The notes under the pieces are model-generated. The model saw only the letters and a program-made list of their open reading frames with translations. It did not search any database and was not told where the DNA came from. A DNA stretch of 64,000 nucleotides from Lampropedia aestuarii (GTDB lineage Bacteria; Pseudomonadota; Gammaproteobacteria; Burkholderiales; Burkholderiaceae_C): positions 227,195 through 291,194 of the forward strand of contig NZ_SSWX01000002.1 of NCBI RefSeq assembly GCF_004803635.1. The letters are read 5' to 3'. Shown piece by piece: positions 46,501 through 53,636 of this stretch (positions are counted from its first letter, which is position 1; the number at the start of each line of letters is the position of its first letter). Position numbers and translations under genes: made by a program.

Positions 46501-48349
46501 GGGCCAATGTCGCCAAGTTAGCGCCCTTAGCTTTTGATCCTGGCGCGAGGGGCGAAGATTCACCTCCACCTTGCACCTCAATACGCGCAGGAACCGGCCC
46601 TGCATCCTCTTGCACGCTGGCAAATGCACCATCGGCAACATCGGGCATTTCACCGGCGGCCAGGTCTTCATCCAGTTCGGCCTGCAGAGCTTCTTGCTCG
46701 CGACGCGCACGACGACTCTGCAACTCGACCGCAAGCTCTTGACGCACCGACTTGCCTTGAGCGCTTTTAAAGGCATTTCTTAGTTGTTCATCCGACCAAT
46801 CTGCAAACTCTGCAGCCAATTGAACGCCAAGAATTTCCCCGGTCTCTGGATCTACCGTGGTACTGGCCTTCTCTACTTTTTGGCGCGCCGCCTTCATGTC
46901 GATCGCATCCTGCGCCGCCGTCTGCAGGACTTCAGATTCGGTAGACTCGGGCTTGGCCTGGGCATGTGCAGCAGCTGTGTCTTGTTGCTGCTGCAATTGA
47001 TCGCTCACGCCTGAATCAACTGCATGCGCCGCGCCGGCAGACAATGGCCCCGCGTTTGGGTCAATGCCCATTTGCTCAGAAGGCTTTGGCGTGACCAACT
47101 CTGGCTGGCTGAAATCCAGTGCCTGATCAATTCGGTCAGCATCCAACCTGGTGGGCGGATTCACGCCGGCCTGCATCAGCCGCTCTTCATCCAGAACCGG
47201 GGCACGGCCCTGCTCTGAGCGCGCCTGCTCTTGCAGCTGCTGGATGAATGCGGCACGCAGCGCGTCTTTGCCTGTCGGCGCCGGTGCTTCTGATTCCACC
47301 TCTACGGCACCAGGCTGCACTGGTTGCTCCTGGGCTCCACTTCTAGAGGTCACGCCTTTAAAGCCTGCAGCGCCAGCCCCCATAGCGCCGCCCGTCAAGA
47401 CGCCCATTACGACCGCCGAATCAAGGTCATCCGTCCAGTTATCGCCAAGGGCAATGTTTTGCAGGATCTGCTCAGTGACCGATTGCGGCAGCTCTTCAAA
47501 CACGCCTTCGGCAATTGCGCCTTTGACCATTGCCGCTGGAATAGCGCGCAATGCAGTTTGTGTTGCTTGGGCAGTCGCTGGGTCGGCAACTGGATCGCGC
47601 AGCGCTTTCGCGCCTTGGGCGATCATGATGTCAGCATCACCCACACCGAGCTTTTGCGAAAGCCTGTTGCCAAAGGCACCAAATGCACCACCCAGAACGC
47701 CTGTGCCTACTGACAGGAGCGATTGCACCGGTGTGATTAAGCCGTCTTCAGTCTCTTGCCTGATCGCCGCTGCTTGGGCGCCTGCCATCACTGCACCCTC
47801 GCCTGCCGCGCTAGCAAACGCAGCACCTTTTGCGCCAGCTTGGCCAAGCCGTGTCGCGGCCATCAGGCCTCGTGCCGCCACGCCACCAGCACCCATGGCA
47901 CCTAGCGACTCGCCAACGCCCTCAAGAATCAGGCTTGGATTCTGTATCGCCGTTTTGGCCTTGTCGACGAACCCCTCGGCTTCCTCAAACTTGCGATGCG
48001 CTTCGCGAGATTGATCAGACTTGATGTTCTCGTTGACAAGATGCTTGGCTTCGGCGGGCTTAAAACCAACTTTTTCTTCAAGAAACTTGCCTACGCGGCC
48101 GCCTGTGGGAATGTCGGCTAGACCGACAACAGCCTCGGGAACTGAGATAGCAGCGTTAAGCACCGTGCCAGCAATGTCACGAGCCATGCCCGTGACGCTT
48201 CGACCTTCGGGCTCAAAGCCCATATCTTCTTCACTCAGGAAGCGCTGCTTCTTATCCGGGCTATCTGGCGACTGGCTTGTTGAGCCATCTGCCGTGATTC
48301 CCATGTCCGCATCGGTAAGATACTTTGGTTTTGATTTGTCTTGTTCCAT
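37517..48349 (-). CDS. Giant polyvalent phage protein (3610 residues)
   Basis: One intact frame of 10.8 kb. Order of parts: an N-terminal region with long Ala/Gly-rich, possibly membrane-active stretches (about 85-340); a ParB-like segment (ELKPTQAEYSP to DGHIIDGHHQ, about 820-860); helical and LPD-like spacer regions; an LPD-type segment near 1577 (AKQLGGSYSS); an N6-adenine methyltransferase-like domain with EPSAGMGH (about 2000) and NPPF (about 2123); a metallopeptidase motif HEFVH (2318-2322); a barnase/EndoU-like phage nuclease segment (KVYAAKITVRE, about 2560); and an LPD38-like C-terminus (GTLFTFKTYSVSYLEL, about 3284). Such proteins are usually packaged and injected to protect or prepare the genome, as P1 DarB does. 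Activities are predicted only. Confidence 0.88.
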   Translation of the reverse strand: MEQDKSKPKYLTDADMGITADGSTSQSPDSPDKKQRFLSEEDMGFEPEGRSVTGMARDIAGTVLNAAISVPEAVVGLADIPTGGRVGKFLEEKVGFKPAEAKHLVNENIKSDQSREAHRKFEEAEGFVDKAKTAIQNPSLILEGVGESLGAMGAGGVAARGLMAATRLGQAGAKGAAFASAAGEGAVMAGAQAAAIRQETEDGLITPVQSLLSVGTGVLGGAFGAFGNRLSQKLGVGDADIMIAQGAKALRDPVADPATAQATQTALRAIPAAMVKGAIAEGVFEELPQSVTEQILQNIALGDNWTDDLDSAVVMGVLTGGAMGAGAAGFKGVTSRSGAQEQPVQPGAVEVESEAPAPTGKDALRAAFIQQLQEQARSEQGRAPVLDEERLMQAGVNPPTRLDADRIDQALDFSQPELVTPKPSEQMGIDPNAGPLSAGAAHAVDSGVSDQLQQQQDTAAAHAQAKPESTESEVLQTAAQDAIDMKAARQKVEKASTTVDPETGEILGVQLAAEFADWSDEQLRNAFKSAQGKSVRQELAVELQSRRARREQEALQAELDEDLAAGEMPDVADGAFASVQEDAGPVPARIEVQGGGESSPLAPGSKAKGANLATLAQLNRKKLAEMTTGELHQLASLLPGEHGRQEKIQKAIQARATAAQPATTEGATANGATATQNNVSQDGTTPTTQAQPQAVDPKQRITDAGAQWARMPAAERSALAARLDGVAPVIAKNLPKSQWEKLNSKLQGKIADAIKAQAAPVVGDEKAFAPETGTLGIPRADMPQVPTANHGGLVKHLNAQGIGHETKTVDAAELKPTQAEYSPSKVAAAKTAGGDRAVIVTSDGHIIDGHHQAVGAAEDGKQVKAIVLDAPVEQALAAVKASPSANQVPKTAVKKVAKSPAAPRAMNDEGRAVDGDPIMPGDTFTTSSGRSTSPHPKQKGERYASQWLIDNAVAEAESRGDTFNAPIFKATTLLKSGVLTDSDRESMLMYLFGEQPAVVPSILKPMAPFANSASNLTGNSADAAPEATGKEANTGASATNDRDHFTLMRANDGGDVAPVTFARGETVKIAGTQKPYGTGVITGISHAERKFRVDGQQHGVDFGYAYPADYDEFAKPRAEVDKGLDRLAQRLAEENAIEAQKFIEAAKSVIKLHNLGDYAKARMAELTARAAEISQSVVDKMRAARERKAAEDAAARETEKAKAKPEEPVRMTMEEWKAASKDFKSIVDGQRMVMREGGMRKVVIEKPNSVSAKKLRGVVAKAAEAKIAEISADYLNGAVQGDTITASKDFDYVRGGVPLLVESISPRGDVHVFDPVDGGRTSFKADMAAGRRVTFTVEKAIAAPEPIAFLARHNAIEAGISAGTLNLDEYKSAFADLETNRDAVVAELEKLTKDELLRAGGTVFAYRNKGEKKADIVAAAYAEMMKTYALGRSYGPSSHVLSSSGMSAHRAKQAEALRELVANTTAEDLSKRAAEIKSIRDEFKAEREAKAAALASPKTLQDFRGFLKHWIDQGDSGTAAFLRLTPEQRQQFDALEAAQTKEAREAAKRKALTSVQSAGNTTAGEVVATKHTKKGHDLFVVALADRVERDAYDTLNASAKQLGGSYSSYRGNGAIPGFQFRTREAAEAFQKLMAGDTTQAQELASQRRDAFDDDKSQSAAERLRTMAEALDERAADALGADRKVNTERRARFAASAEAAARMQQALAGTMRNIAKAIDDGKAQFLDGVRQRTQVEYLMGQLRNAKSSQLQAKYPEYGERMKRSGEPIDGETVDFAEFPRFEMFRSDLANLARQLQEVDGGKKMGALLAKAADDVTDAYTSWAKENLLRVSHFGNKADGGFAEFANKETAERAIKRSGLVGKAIVLPIKRGQNRVILSPGEAMQQGLWQGDGDKRMRLGLEFVEGLVKLGKRKGSKELAIPWQLESAYDNRKRLERMGIKTPAEFRSALRELASLQQEMGSPDRIKELERSMVGRANDGLDFFPTSPAVVQSMLDAAEITEGMAVLEPSAGMGHIADAIVADSGVWPDVVELSGSRRELLEAKGFHLAEVDDFLTLEPRRFFTYGDTFRAPDGVEGTMRGVGSMGSQRVRLEDADGKRLGLYDRGELTGIAQNGSWSGYDRIVMNPPFSEGRDIQHVMHAYSLLRPGGRIVSIMGEGAFFQSNKRAEAFRSWLVERGATNEKLPDGSFMDPSLPVNTGVAARMVVIDKPVAAVGVPDGDIDAFGALPRKLTQKGTPFDRAIMAMVQEGKPASDVLGMIANGSRDPFYRQLAKLMGKAKANPVLVFENEVKGGLAYYSAKRDALVMGPEAQSRAEQIFMHEFVHAVTIRALHQNSLPSLQMSKLYQHVKKRHGSAGYYGMKNVREFAAEAFTNPDFQRFLKNIDAPAGNIAKSAWDAFLRVLKNILGLPNNATDALSRALDIGVNVMREDMRVRAVLAQRNTPADAHMAESRTLEPVKLALEGWDGSQKQLRELAGAWYNTNLQGKAFANDDMGVQIQFSSEGRNTAFATSGNLRDGWRTEIVKALPDLIKNAVKVQESAPDERKAHKTRMMHTLVAPLEVGGKVYAAKITVREALLDPNGIPHKFYDVTALQIENGPEMFGVAPDVSTGPVHPTGSGPSGVSVAALAKASKIEPQEDVDFFSTEAIEGIKKSALDQLSHTFTHPGKVSLWDKTVGTMRNLALRAPEFKPVFESAQRFIDDVSMLANDAADAAPRLMPRVESLGDLKKKPITAADNKAVAKPLFEGTLMWARDMDGKPMLVDELSKKYSDTPTAEKAAMLMRSGKVSDQVLKMWSGMPVGQFDAVVNGKFERDLLKPGVVWTDSELKDRFGLTEQQVSLYREARGAIDRSIDMTARTDMLRMLGDEFADLRELVLEQPMLKDAFDLVVETLQTEAKERPDMADRLLAINNSVVNRYETAKGLMDYGYAPLSRFGQYTVDVVDQAGERQYFGMFESKREANLMRIKMATVFPGATVTQGTMSQQAFKLFQGITPESLEQFGSMLGLKSDGNEAKDKAFQAYLQLAKNNHSALKRLIHRKGIDGYSEDVGRVLASFVYSNARLGSGGLNAGTMETAVEAIPKEKGELRDAAMSLRSYIQDPQDEGQAIRGFLFAQYLGGSVASAAVNMMQPFQITMPWLSQYGGMANAAKQMTRALKDMGTKGYQYEPDLAKALHEAVEDGTVSPQEIHQLMAQARGTGSLRAGDGTKSGDARAAMANNWERVKVAWGQPFALAEQFNRRSTFIAAYRIAKEQGMANPGQFARDAVLETQFLYSKANKPRWARGAIGGTLFTFKTYSVSYLELMNRMWNPPRQAGEGDDAYAPRRAAARRAVGWSIAMLMLTAGAGGLPFVEDAEDLIDGAGQLMGYNISAKQWRKEFLQSTIGAELGEFFEQGMSGLPGAPIDVSGRLGLGNLIPGTGLFLSKQSRERDLLEVVGPAGDLISRGFTGARKLLTGDVAGAALEVSPNAVRNAAKGVDMAVSGMYKDTKGYKVLDTTLTEALSKAAGFQPKSVSEVQETNSFMLRSRSFYTTTSSEIKAQWAAALFEKDESALANVRSRLEAWNRNNPDQRIIIKMPDIWKRVRNMEKDRTQRIQDTSPKAIRQQMRAMAAEANQ

Positions 48350-48371
48350 CCCCGCAGCATCGCGTGCGGGG
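48350..48371 (-). promoter_or_regulatory. Hairpin covering the start region of the giant gene
   Basis: CCCCGCA and TGCGGGG form a perfect 7-bp stem with an 8-nt loop ending at the base before the start codon. The only Shine-Dalgarno-like bases (GGGG) are in the stem. It may restrict translation or set transcript stability. Confidence 0.55.
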
Positions 48372-48382
48372 ATGAAAGATCA

Positions 48383-48398
48383 AAACCCTATGCGGGTA
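48383..48398 (-). promoter_or_regulatory. Phage 16-bp element, copy D (giant gene)
   Basis: Minus strand reads TACCCGCATAGGGTTT. It ends 33 bases before the start of the 3610-residue gene, with no other gene between. Confidence 0.65.
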
Positions 48399-48529
48399 GC
48401 CATGCTCGCCACCAGTTGTGCTCGAACATCTAACTCTCTCGGAAAACACAAATGTGAGTTTTTTCGCCAAAACACGCCAAGATGTATCTTATAGTTGCAT
48501 TGTGTTTATTATTAACATTTAAAACTCCA

Positions 48530-48754
48530 ATGCACGCGAAAATTCTTGCTCCCTTAGCCATCGCACTTTTAGTCAGTGCTTGTTCATCACCACAGCCTAC
48601 TTGGCGAAAAGCCAGTGTCACGCCAGATGATACAAAGAGTGCTTTGGCTCAGTGCAAGTATGACGTGGGCCTTAGCAAGGTAGCTGAGGCAAAAGAGCAA
48701 GAACTTGTTCGTAGCTGCATGGAATCTAAAGGCTTTAGGTGGGTCACATATTGA
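48530..48754 (+). CDS. Small phage-borne lipoprotein
   Basis: 74 residues from the ATG at 48530. Signal sequence with lipobox LVSAC, then a short soluble part with two Cys (ALAQCKYDV, RSCMESKGFRWV) that could form a disulphide. Small lipoproteins of this kind are common as lysogenic conversion genes and can block superinfection, but this is inference. Plus strand, opposite to the virion genes, at the left edge of the accessory block. Confidence 0.7.
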   Translation: MHAKILAPLAIALLVSACSSPQPTWRKASVTPDDTKSALAQCKYDVGLSKVAEAKEQELVRSCMESKGFRWVTY

Positions 48755-48765
48755 TCCACCTAAAG
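48733..48765. other. Perfect 10-bp hairpin over the lipoprotein stop codon
   Basis: CTTTAGGTGG (48733-48742) pairs with CCACCTAAAG (48756-48765), loop 13 nt. There is no T-run, so it is not a classic intrinsic terminator, but it may protect the 3' end or stop converging transcripts. Confidence 0.5.
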
Positions 48766-48834
48766 TTACGAGCTGCGCCACCGGAGACTAGGGGTGAATC
48801 ATAATTATTACATGAAACTTACAAGTATAGGCAC

Positions 48835-51354
48835 ATGGTTAATTTCAAAAAACACCTCGCTGGCACGGTCGTGGCCAAGCCGATCGATCCCGTAACCCTT
48901 TATGGCACGCTCGATCGTGAGCATGATAAAGGCCCCTTACGTCCAGCACAAGAAGCGGTCCTAAGGGCTTGGCACCAGAATCAGTCCAAGACACGCGATG
49001 TGATCGTAAAACTTCACACCGGACAAGGTAAGACACTGGTCGGTCTGCTGATGCTCCAGTCACGTCTTAATGCTGGAAAATCCCCTGTTGTCTATCTCTG
49101 CCCGGATAATTTTCTGATAAACCAGACCTGCGAACAGGCTAAACAGTTTGGCATCCGGACTTGTACAAGCGATGCCGATCTGCCTGAAGAATTTATCAAT
49201 GGCGATCGCATCTTGGTCACGTCCGCGAGTAAGCTTTTCAACGGCATGACCAAATTCGGCTTGAATCATCAGTCTATTCAGCTTGACACCGTCCTCATGG
49301 ACGACGCACATGCCTGTGCCGACCGAATCCGTGAACAATGCCGCATTCGTATCCCTAGGGAGGAGCCCGCCTACGCGGGGCTTCTGGCGCTGTTCAATAC
49401 CGAGCTCGAACAACAAGGTGCAGGTACGTTTGCCGAGATTGAGCAGGCAAAAAGGGACGCCTTCCTTCCGGTACCATATTGGAGCTGGCTCACATACGAG
49501 AGCGAGATTGCCTCCATCCTAGCCCAAAATTCTGACCGCAAATCGATCAAATTCGCATGGCCGCTACTGAAGGACATGCTCAAGCATTGCCAGTGTATCG
49601 TCTCAGGCGCGGCGATCGAGATAGAGCCCTATGTGGCTCCACTCAATGCATTTGGTTCATACGCCAAAGCGGCACACCGAATCTTCATGTCGGCGACGGT
49701 GACCGACGATGCCTTTCTGGTGAAGGGGCTTCAACTTTCACCGGAGACCATTTCGAACCCTCTGACCTATACTGAGGAAACTTGGTCTGGCGAGAAGATG
49801 ATTCTTCTACCATCGATTATTCATGAAGATCTCGATCGCGAGAGCCGCGTTAAATGGCTGGCGACGCCTGGGGAAAATCGAAAATTTGGACGTGTCGGTT
49901 TGATTCCTAGCCATTCACGCTCAAAAGATTGGGAATCTCATGGCGCGAGAATTACCGACAAGAACAATGTCGACGTCGTCATAGACGGACTCCGCAAAGG
50001 AAATTACGAGCAGACCGTGGTGCTTGTGAATCGTTATGACGGCATTGATCTACCCGATTCGACATGCCGTATCCTGATGTTCGATTCTAAACCTTTCTCA
50101 GAAAGCCTGATCGATCTTTATGCTGAACGGGTGCGACCTAACTCCAAGGCGACGCTCACTAAGACGATGCGCACGATCGAACAGGGTATGGGGCGTAGCG
50201 TTCGTGGAGAGAAAGACTACTCCGTAATCATCGTCGTCGGAACGGAGCTTGTGCGCACCCTTCGCGATGCGTCATCCCGTTTTTATCTCTCGCCCCAGTT
50301 CGCTAAACAAATCGAGATAGGGCTCGAACTTGGAAAAATGGCGAAGCAGGAAATTGCTGATGGTGAGGACCCAGCCAGCGCATTCAACGGTCTAATCAAG
50401 CAGTGCCTTACCCGCGACGACGATTGGAAGACATATTATGCTGAACAGATGGCAGGAGTCGCGCCAGCTGGCGCCAATAAGGCCATTCTAAATATTTATG
50501 CGACCGAACTGGAGGCCGAGAAGTACTACATAGCTGGCGACTATGGTGCAGCTACTGCAGTCCTGCAGCGCCTTCTCGACAGCGGCAGCCTAGATGCTGA
50601 TGACAAAGGTTGGTATTTGCAAGAGCGAGCCCGCTACTTCTACAGCTCAGCGCGTCCTGATTCACAAAGTCAACAAAAAGCTGCCCATAAAAGCAATATG
50701 CTACTTCTTAAACCAGCGACCGGCGTGACGGTCACCCAACTGACGATGCGCAGCCAAGGGCGTGTCAATAGAGTCCAGAAATGGATCCAAAACTTTGATA
50801 ATTATGGAGCTTTAGATGTCGCGGTTACGGATATTTTGGGACGGCTCGCGTTCGGCGTAAATGCCGACAAGTTCGAACATGCGTTTAACGAATTGAGCTT
50901 CGCGCTCGGATTTGCCGGAGAGCGCCCCGATGCGGAATGGAAGGAGGGCCCAGACAATCTTTGGGCACTCAATGACAAGCATTACCTCCTCATCGAATGC
51001 AAAAGTGAAGTCGACGTCACCCGTGCTGAGGTCACTCAGCGCGAAACCGAGCAGATGAACCGAGCCAGCGCCTGGTTTGACAAGCATTATCCAGGGTTCG
51101 AAGCAAAGAGGATCATCATCCACCCTGCGGGCAAGATACAAAGTGCTGCAGCCTTCACTCATTCGGTCGAGGGCATGCGTGAGCATGATCTCAAAAAACT
51201 CGTGAAATCGTGCCGAGCTTTCTTTAAGGCTTTCGAAGGGCTCAACTTCAACGATCTTTCAGACGAACATACGCAGAAATTGATTGATCTTCACAATTTG
51301 TCCGTGCCTGAGATCCTGTCCTCTTACTCGAAAAAGCTCAGGGAGCTGAAGTAG
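48835..51354 (+). CDS. Superfamily 2 helicase fused to PD-(D/E)XK nuclease, candidate defence protein
   Basis: 839 residues. Helicase motifs: HTGQGKT (61-67, Walker A), DDAH (156-159, Walker B), MSATV (285-289) and QGMGRSVRG (450-458, motif VI). The C-terminal 180 residues look like a restriction-endonuclease fold: [14 protein letters not shown] (680-693), then Asp707 (GPDNLW) and Glu721-Cys-Lys723 (LLIECKSE). A helicase and nuclease in one chain, placed in a phage accessory block on the strand opposite to the virion genes, is typical of anti-phage defence, but no named system is recognised with certainty. The ribosome site is weak (AGG). Confidence 0.75.
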   Translation: MVNFKKHLAGTVVAKPIDPVTLYGTLDREHDKGPLRPAQEAVLRAWHQNQSKTRDVIVKLHTGQGKTLVGLLMLQSRLNAGKSPVVYLCPDNFLINQTCEQAKQFGIRTCTSDADLPEEFINGDRILVTSASKLFNGMTKFGLNHQSIQLDTVLMDDAHACADRIREQCRIRIPREEPAYAGLLALFNTELEQQGAGTFAEIEQAKRDAFLPVPYWSWLTYESEIASILAQNSDRKSIKFAWPLLKDMLKHCQCIVSGAAIEIEPYVAPLNAFGSYAKAAHRIFMSATVTDDAFLVKGLQLSPETISNPLTYTEETWSGEKMILLPSIIHEDLDRESRVKWLATPGENRKFGRVGLIPSHSRSKDWESHGARITDKNNVDVVIDGLRKGNYEQTVVLVNRYDGIDLPDSTCRILMFDSKPFSESLIDLYAERVRPNSKATLTKTMRTIEQGMGRSVRGEKDYSVIIVVGTELVRTLRDASSRFYLSPQFAKQIEIGLELGKMAKQEIADGEDPASAFNGLIKQCLTRDDDWKTYYAEQMAGVAPAGANKAILNIYATELEAEKYYIAGDYGAATAVLQRLLDSGSLDADDKGWYLQERARYFYSSARPDSQSQQKAAHKSNMLLLKPATGVTVTQLTMRSQGRVNRVQKWIQNFDNYGALDVAVTDILGRLAFGVNADKFEHAFNELSFALGFAGERPDAEWKEGPDNLWALNDKHYLLIECKSEVDVTRAEVTQRETEQMNRASAWFDKHYPGFEAKRIIIHPAGKIQSAAAFTHSVEGMREHDLKKLVKSCRAFFKAFEGLNFNDLSDEHTQKLIDLHNLSVPEILSSYSKKLRELK

Positions 51355-51749
51355 AGAATCTAAAAAGCATCCCATCGATCTAGGACGCGGCTGCCGAAAT
51401 CGATGGATTCCACTGCGGATATTTGATGCAAAAGCGGATGATCGCCGCATGATATATGCGGTGTGGGCCGCATATATCAGCATGGCTGCCCATTTTCACC
51501 AGAACCTGATGTGTGAGACCAGAATCGATGGCCGGGCTGGATCGTGTTCGGTCGCTAAACATAGATACGGCTGTTCAGGCAACTCAGAAGATCTGAGGCA
51601 CAAGATGCTCCTTAGCCGATGTAGATCACTGCCTTAGAAGTGCATTTACAACAGAAGGAATCTGAACCAAACTACCCTGAAAAGTCCCCCTAATCGACCA
51701 TCTTCTGAGCCAAATTTTCATATACCTTAGAATAGAAAGCACAATAGTT
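51355..51749. other. 395-base gap with two inverted repeats, no gene supported
   Basis: Two inverted repeats are visible: CCATCGAT/ATCGATGG (51372-51379 / 51399-51406) and a strong 12-bp hairpin TGATATATGCGG/CCGCATATATCA (51450-51461 / 51468-51479, 6-nt loop). Neither is followed by a T-run. Short open frames here have no ribosome site. The gap could hold a small RNA or operator linking the flanking genes. Confidence 0.45.
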
Positions 51750-52421
51750 ATGCCAATTACAGATCTTAAGTCCAAAGCCATGTGTGACTCAAGCAGATAT
51801 TTCGAAGAAAAAGCATTGCATGATCTTGAGGTTTCTGATCTGGCATTCATTCACTTAGATCGAATTCTTGGCTTCCAGCGACTATCAAACTGCACTCTTT
51901 ATACTAGCCTTCATGATTTAATGAATACTGCACAAGCCTCCTTCAATAATAACAGAACCAGAATTTACACCCCACTGCTCGCATGCTTCGCTGTCTTAGA
52001 TCAGATTGGAGGAGCATATGGCAGCAAATCAAAGTCAACAAATTATAGAGGGGGCATAAAAATTGCTCTTGATTTATTCGGAACATATACAGAAAATGAA
52101 ATAGAAAAACTCTACGCACTTCGAAACGGCTTATATCATGACGGAAGCCTACTAAGCGTTAGCACCAATAAAAAAACTAATGTTATATTTCGTATATCTG
52201 AAGAAACGACGAACACCATAACCCATCCAAAACAAGAATGGGATGGAATTTATCATGACGACATAAACCAATACATCACAACCATCAATACAAAAAAATT
52301 CAAAAATGATATCGAAAATATAATTACAAAATGTACTAATGATCTCCTCACAGGATCTCTAGAAATGAAAATCAATTGTCCACGAGAATTTTTTTATAAA
52401 TTCCTTTTTGCCAAAAAATAA
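51750..52421 (+). CDS. AT-rich HEPN-like protein, candidate abortive-infection effector
   Basis: 223 residues, AT-rich and unlike the surrounding genes in codon use, so probably acquired recently. Helical, with the motif RNGLYH (125-130), which fits the R-x4-H active site of HEPN ribonucleases; it sits in KLYALRNGLYHDGSL, a common HEPN context. A following beta-rich region ends in a Lys/Phe-rich tail. It is the next gene after the helicase-nuclease, on the same strand, about 400 bases away. Function is inferred only from the motif and context. An alternative start is at 51780. Confidence 0.55.
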   Translation: MPITDLKSKAMCDSSRYFEEKALHDLEVSDLAFIHLDRILGFQRLSNCTLYTSLHDLMNTAQASFNNNRTRIYTPLLACFAVLDQIGGAYGSKSKSTNYRGGIKIALDLFGTYTENEIEKLYALRNGLYHDGSLLSVSTNKKTNVIFRISEETTNTITHPKQEWDGIYHDDINQYITTINTKKFKNDIENIITKCTNDLLTGSLEMKINCPREFFYKFLFAKK

Positions 52422-52521
52422 AATCAAAAAATCATAATTTTAAAATCAGCCATCAAATTAACTACCAACATATTATTCTTCACCTCGGATTAATAAATTT
52501 TGGTTGCTCTTAAATTTTAAA

Positions 52522-52527
52522 ATTACG
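52522..52527. repeat. Target-site duplication, left copy (ATTACG)
   Basis: ATTACG directly before the left inverted repeat of the IS481-type element; the same six bases follow the right inverted repeat. Confidence 0.85.
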
Positions 52528-53505
52528 TGTCAAGTCCCCGACGATCATGAGGTTTGTTTTTAAATAATTCAGGCTTCTTTTTGTACCAATCCTTCATCGC
52601 CTGCATGGGGGTGATTGCCCCGAGTGCTGACTGCGGGAATTGCTGGTTGTAGAGGTATACATAACGCTGCAGCGTTGAGGCCAAATCTTCGCTGTCATGA
52701 AAGTGATGGCTCTTGAGCACTTCACTGATCCTGCCATTAAAACGCTCGACCATGCCGTTCGTTTGTGGTGAACGCACAGCGTGAGGCGATGCTCAATGCC
52801 AAGCTGCTGGCAAAGCTGATCAAACTCGTGCTCGCCAGTAGGCTCTCTGCCGTTTTGGCCTTTCTTGCTGGAAAACAATCTGTCTGTGAATTCTTTGCCG
52901 TTGTCAGTCAGGATCTTCTGAATGTGCAGCGGGCAGGCTTTGTTCAGTGCCTGCAGAAATGCCTTGGCATTGGCTGCGGTCTTGCTCTTCTTGATCTGCA
53001 CGAACACCCACCTTGTGGCCCTGTCAATAGCCACAAAGAGGTAGCTTCTGCTGCTCTCGTCTTGCATCTGAGGCAGGTATTTGACGTCGATATGGACAAA
53101 GCCAGGCTCATAGGCCTTAAATTTCTTTGCTGCTGGTTTTGGTGCCTTGGGAAGCAGTTCACGCAGATTACCAACCCCATGGCGGCGCAAACAGCGATCG
53201 AGTCCTGAGCGAGAGACGTCTGGGCAGACGAATTCGCGCATCACCGCCAATAGGTCATCGAGTGGCAGCAGCAAGGTTTTACGCAGATGCACTGCAATCA
53301 TTTCTTGCCCATGGTTCATCACCGTTTGAAGTCGGTGGGCAGTATGGCTGCGATCCTCAAATGAATCGCGCCCTCTCCACTTGCGCACAGTCACTACGGT
53401 GATGCCAAAACGCCTAGCTAAGGCTGCATCGGTTTCTGTACTGGCGGCAATCTCGGCACGCACTGCTGGGGTCGTGCGTGCCATCTTGTGCAGAGAAATT
53501 TTCAT
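52523..53505 (-). pseudogene. IS481-family transposase, frameshifted
   Basis: The start has AAGGAG 7 bases upstream. An N-terminal helix-turn-helix (ALARRFGITVVTVRKWRGRD) and the first catalytic parts FVHIDVKYLP and ILTDNGKEFTD are in one frame. At about 52775-52785 the frame breaks: the expected RSPQTNGMVERFNGR with the catalytic Glu continues in the next frame, consistent with one missing base. The protein as encoded would lack the last DDE residue. The final stop codon lies in the target duplication outside the element. Confidence 0.85.
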
Positions 53506-53630
53506 TGCTGGGCTCCTTGCGATACAGGCTTCTTGGCCGCTTTGAGCGCTTCGCGAAGCTCTTGCAGAACCTCTCTTGCTCGAAATAACGGCCAGCGGGA
53601 AATGCTAATAGTATCGTCAGGGATGCGACA
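52528..53630. mobile_element. IS481-family insertion sequence (1103 bp)
   Basis: Ends are imperfect inverted repeats of 20 bases, 52528-52547 (TGTCAAGTCCCCGACGATCA) and 53611-53630, matching at 14 of 20 positions, both ending in TGT/ACA. A 6-bp direct repeat ATTACG flanks both ends. It carries one frameshifted transposase gene. It inserted right at the umuC stop codon, leaving umuC intact because the stop is in the duplicated bases. Confidence 0.9.
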
Positions 53631-53636
53631 ATTACG
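53631..53636. repeat. Target-site duplication, right copy (ATTACG)
   Basis: Direct repeat of 52522-52527. It includes the umuC stop codon (TAA on the minus strand). Confidence 0.85.

Noticed and set aside
51450-51479. Retron msr/msd or CRISPR-like repeat at the hairpin
   Set aside because: No reverse transcriptase or cas gene and no repeated spacer structure; only a single hairpin.
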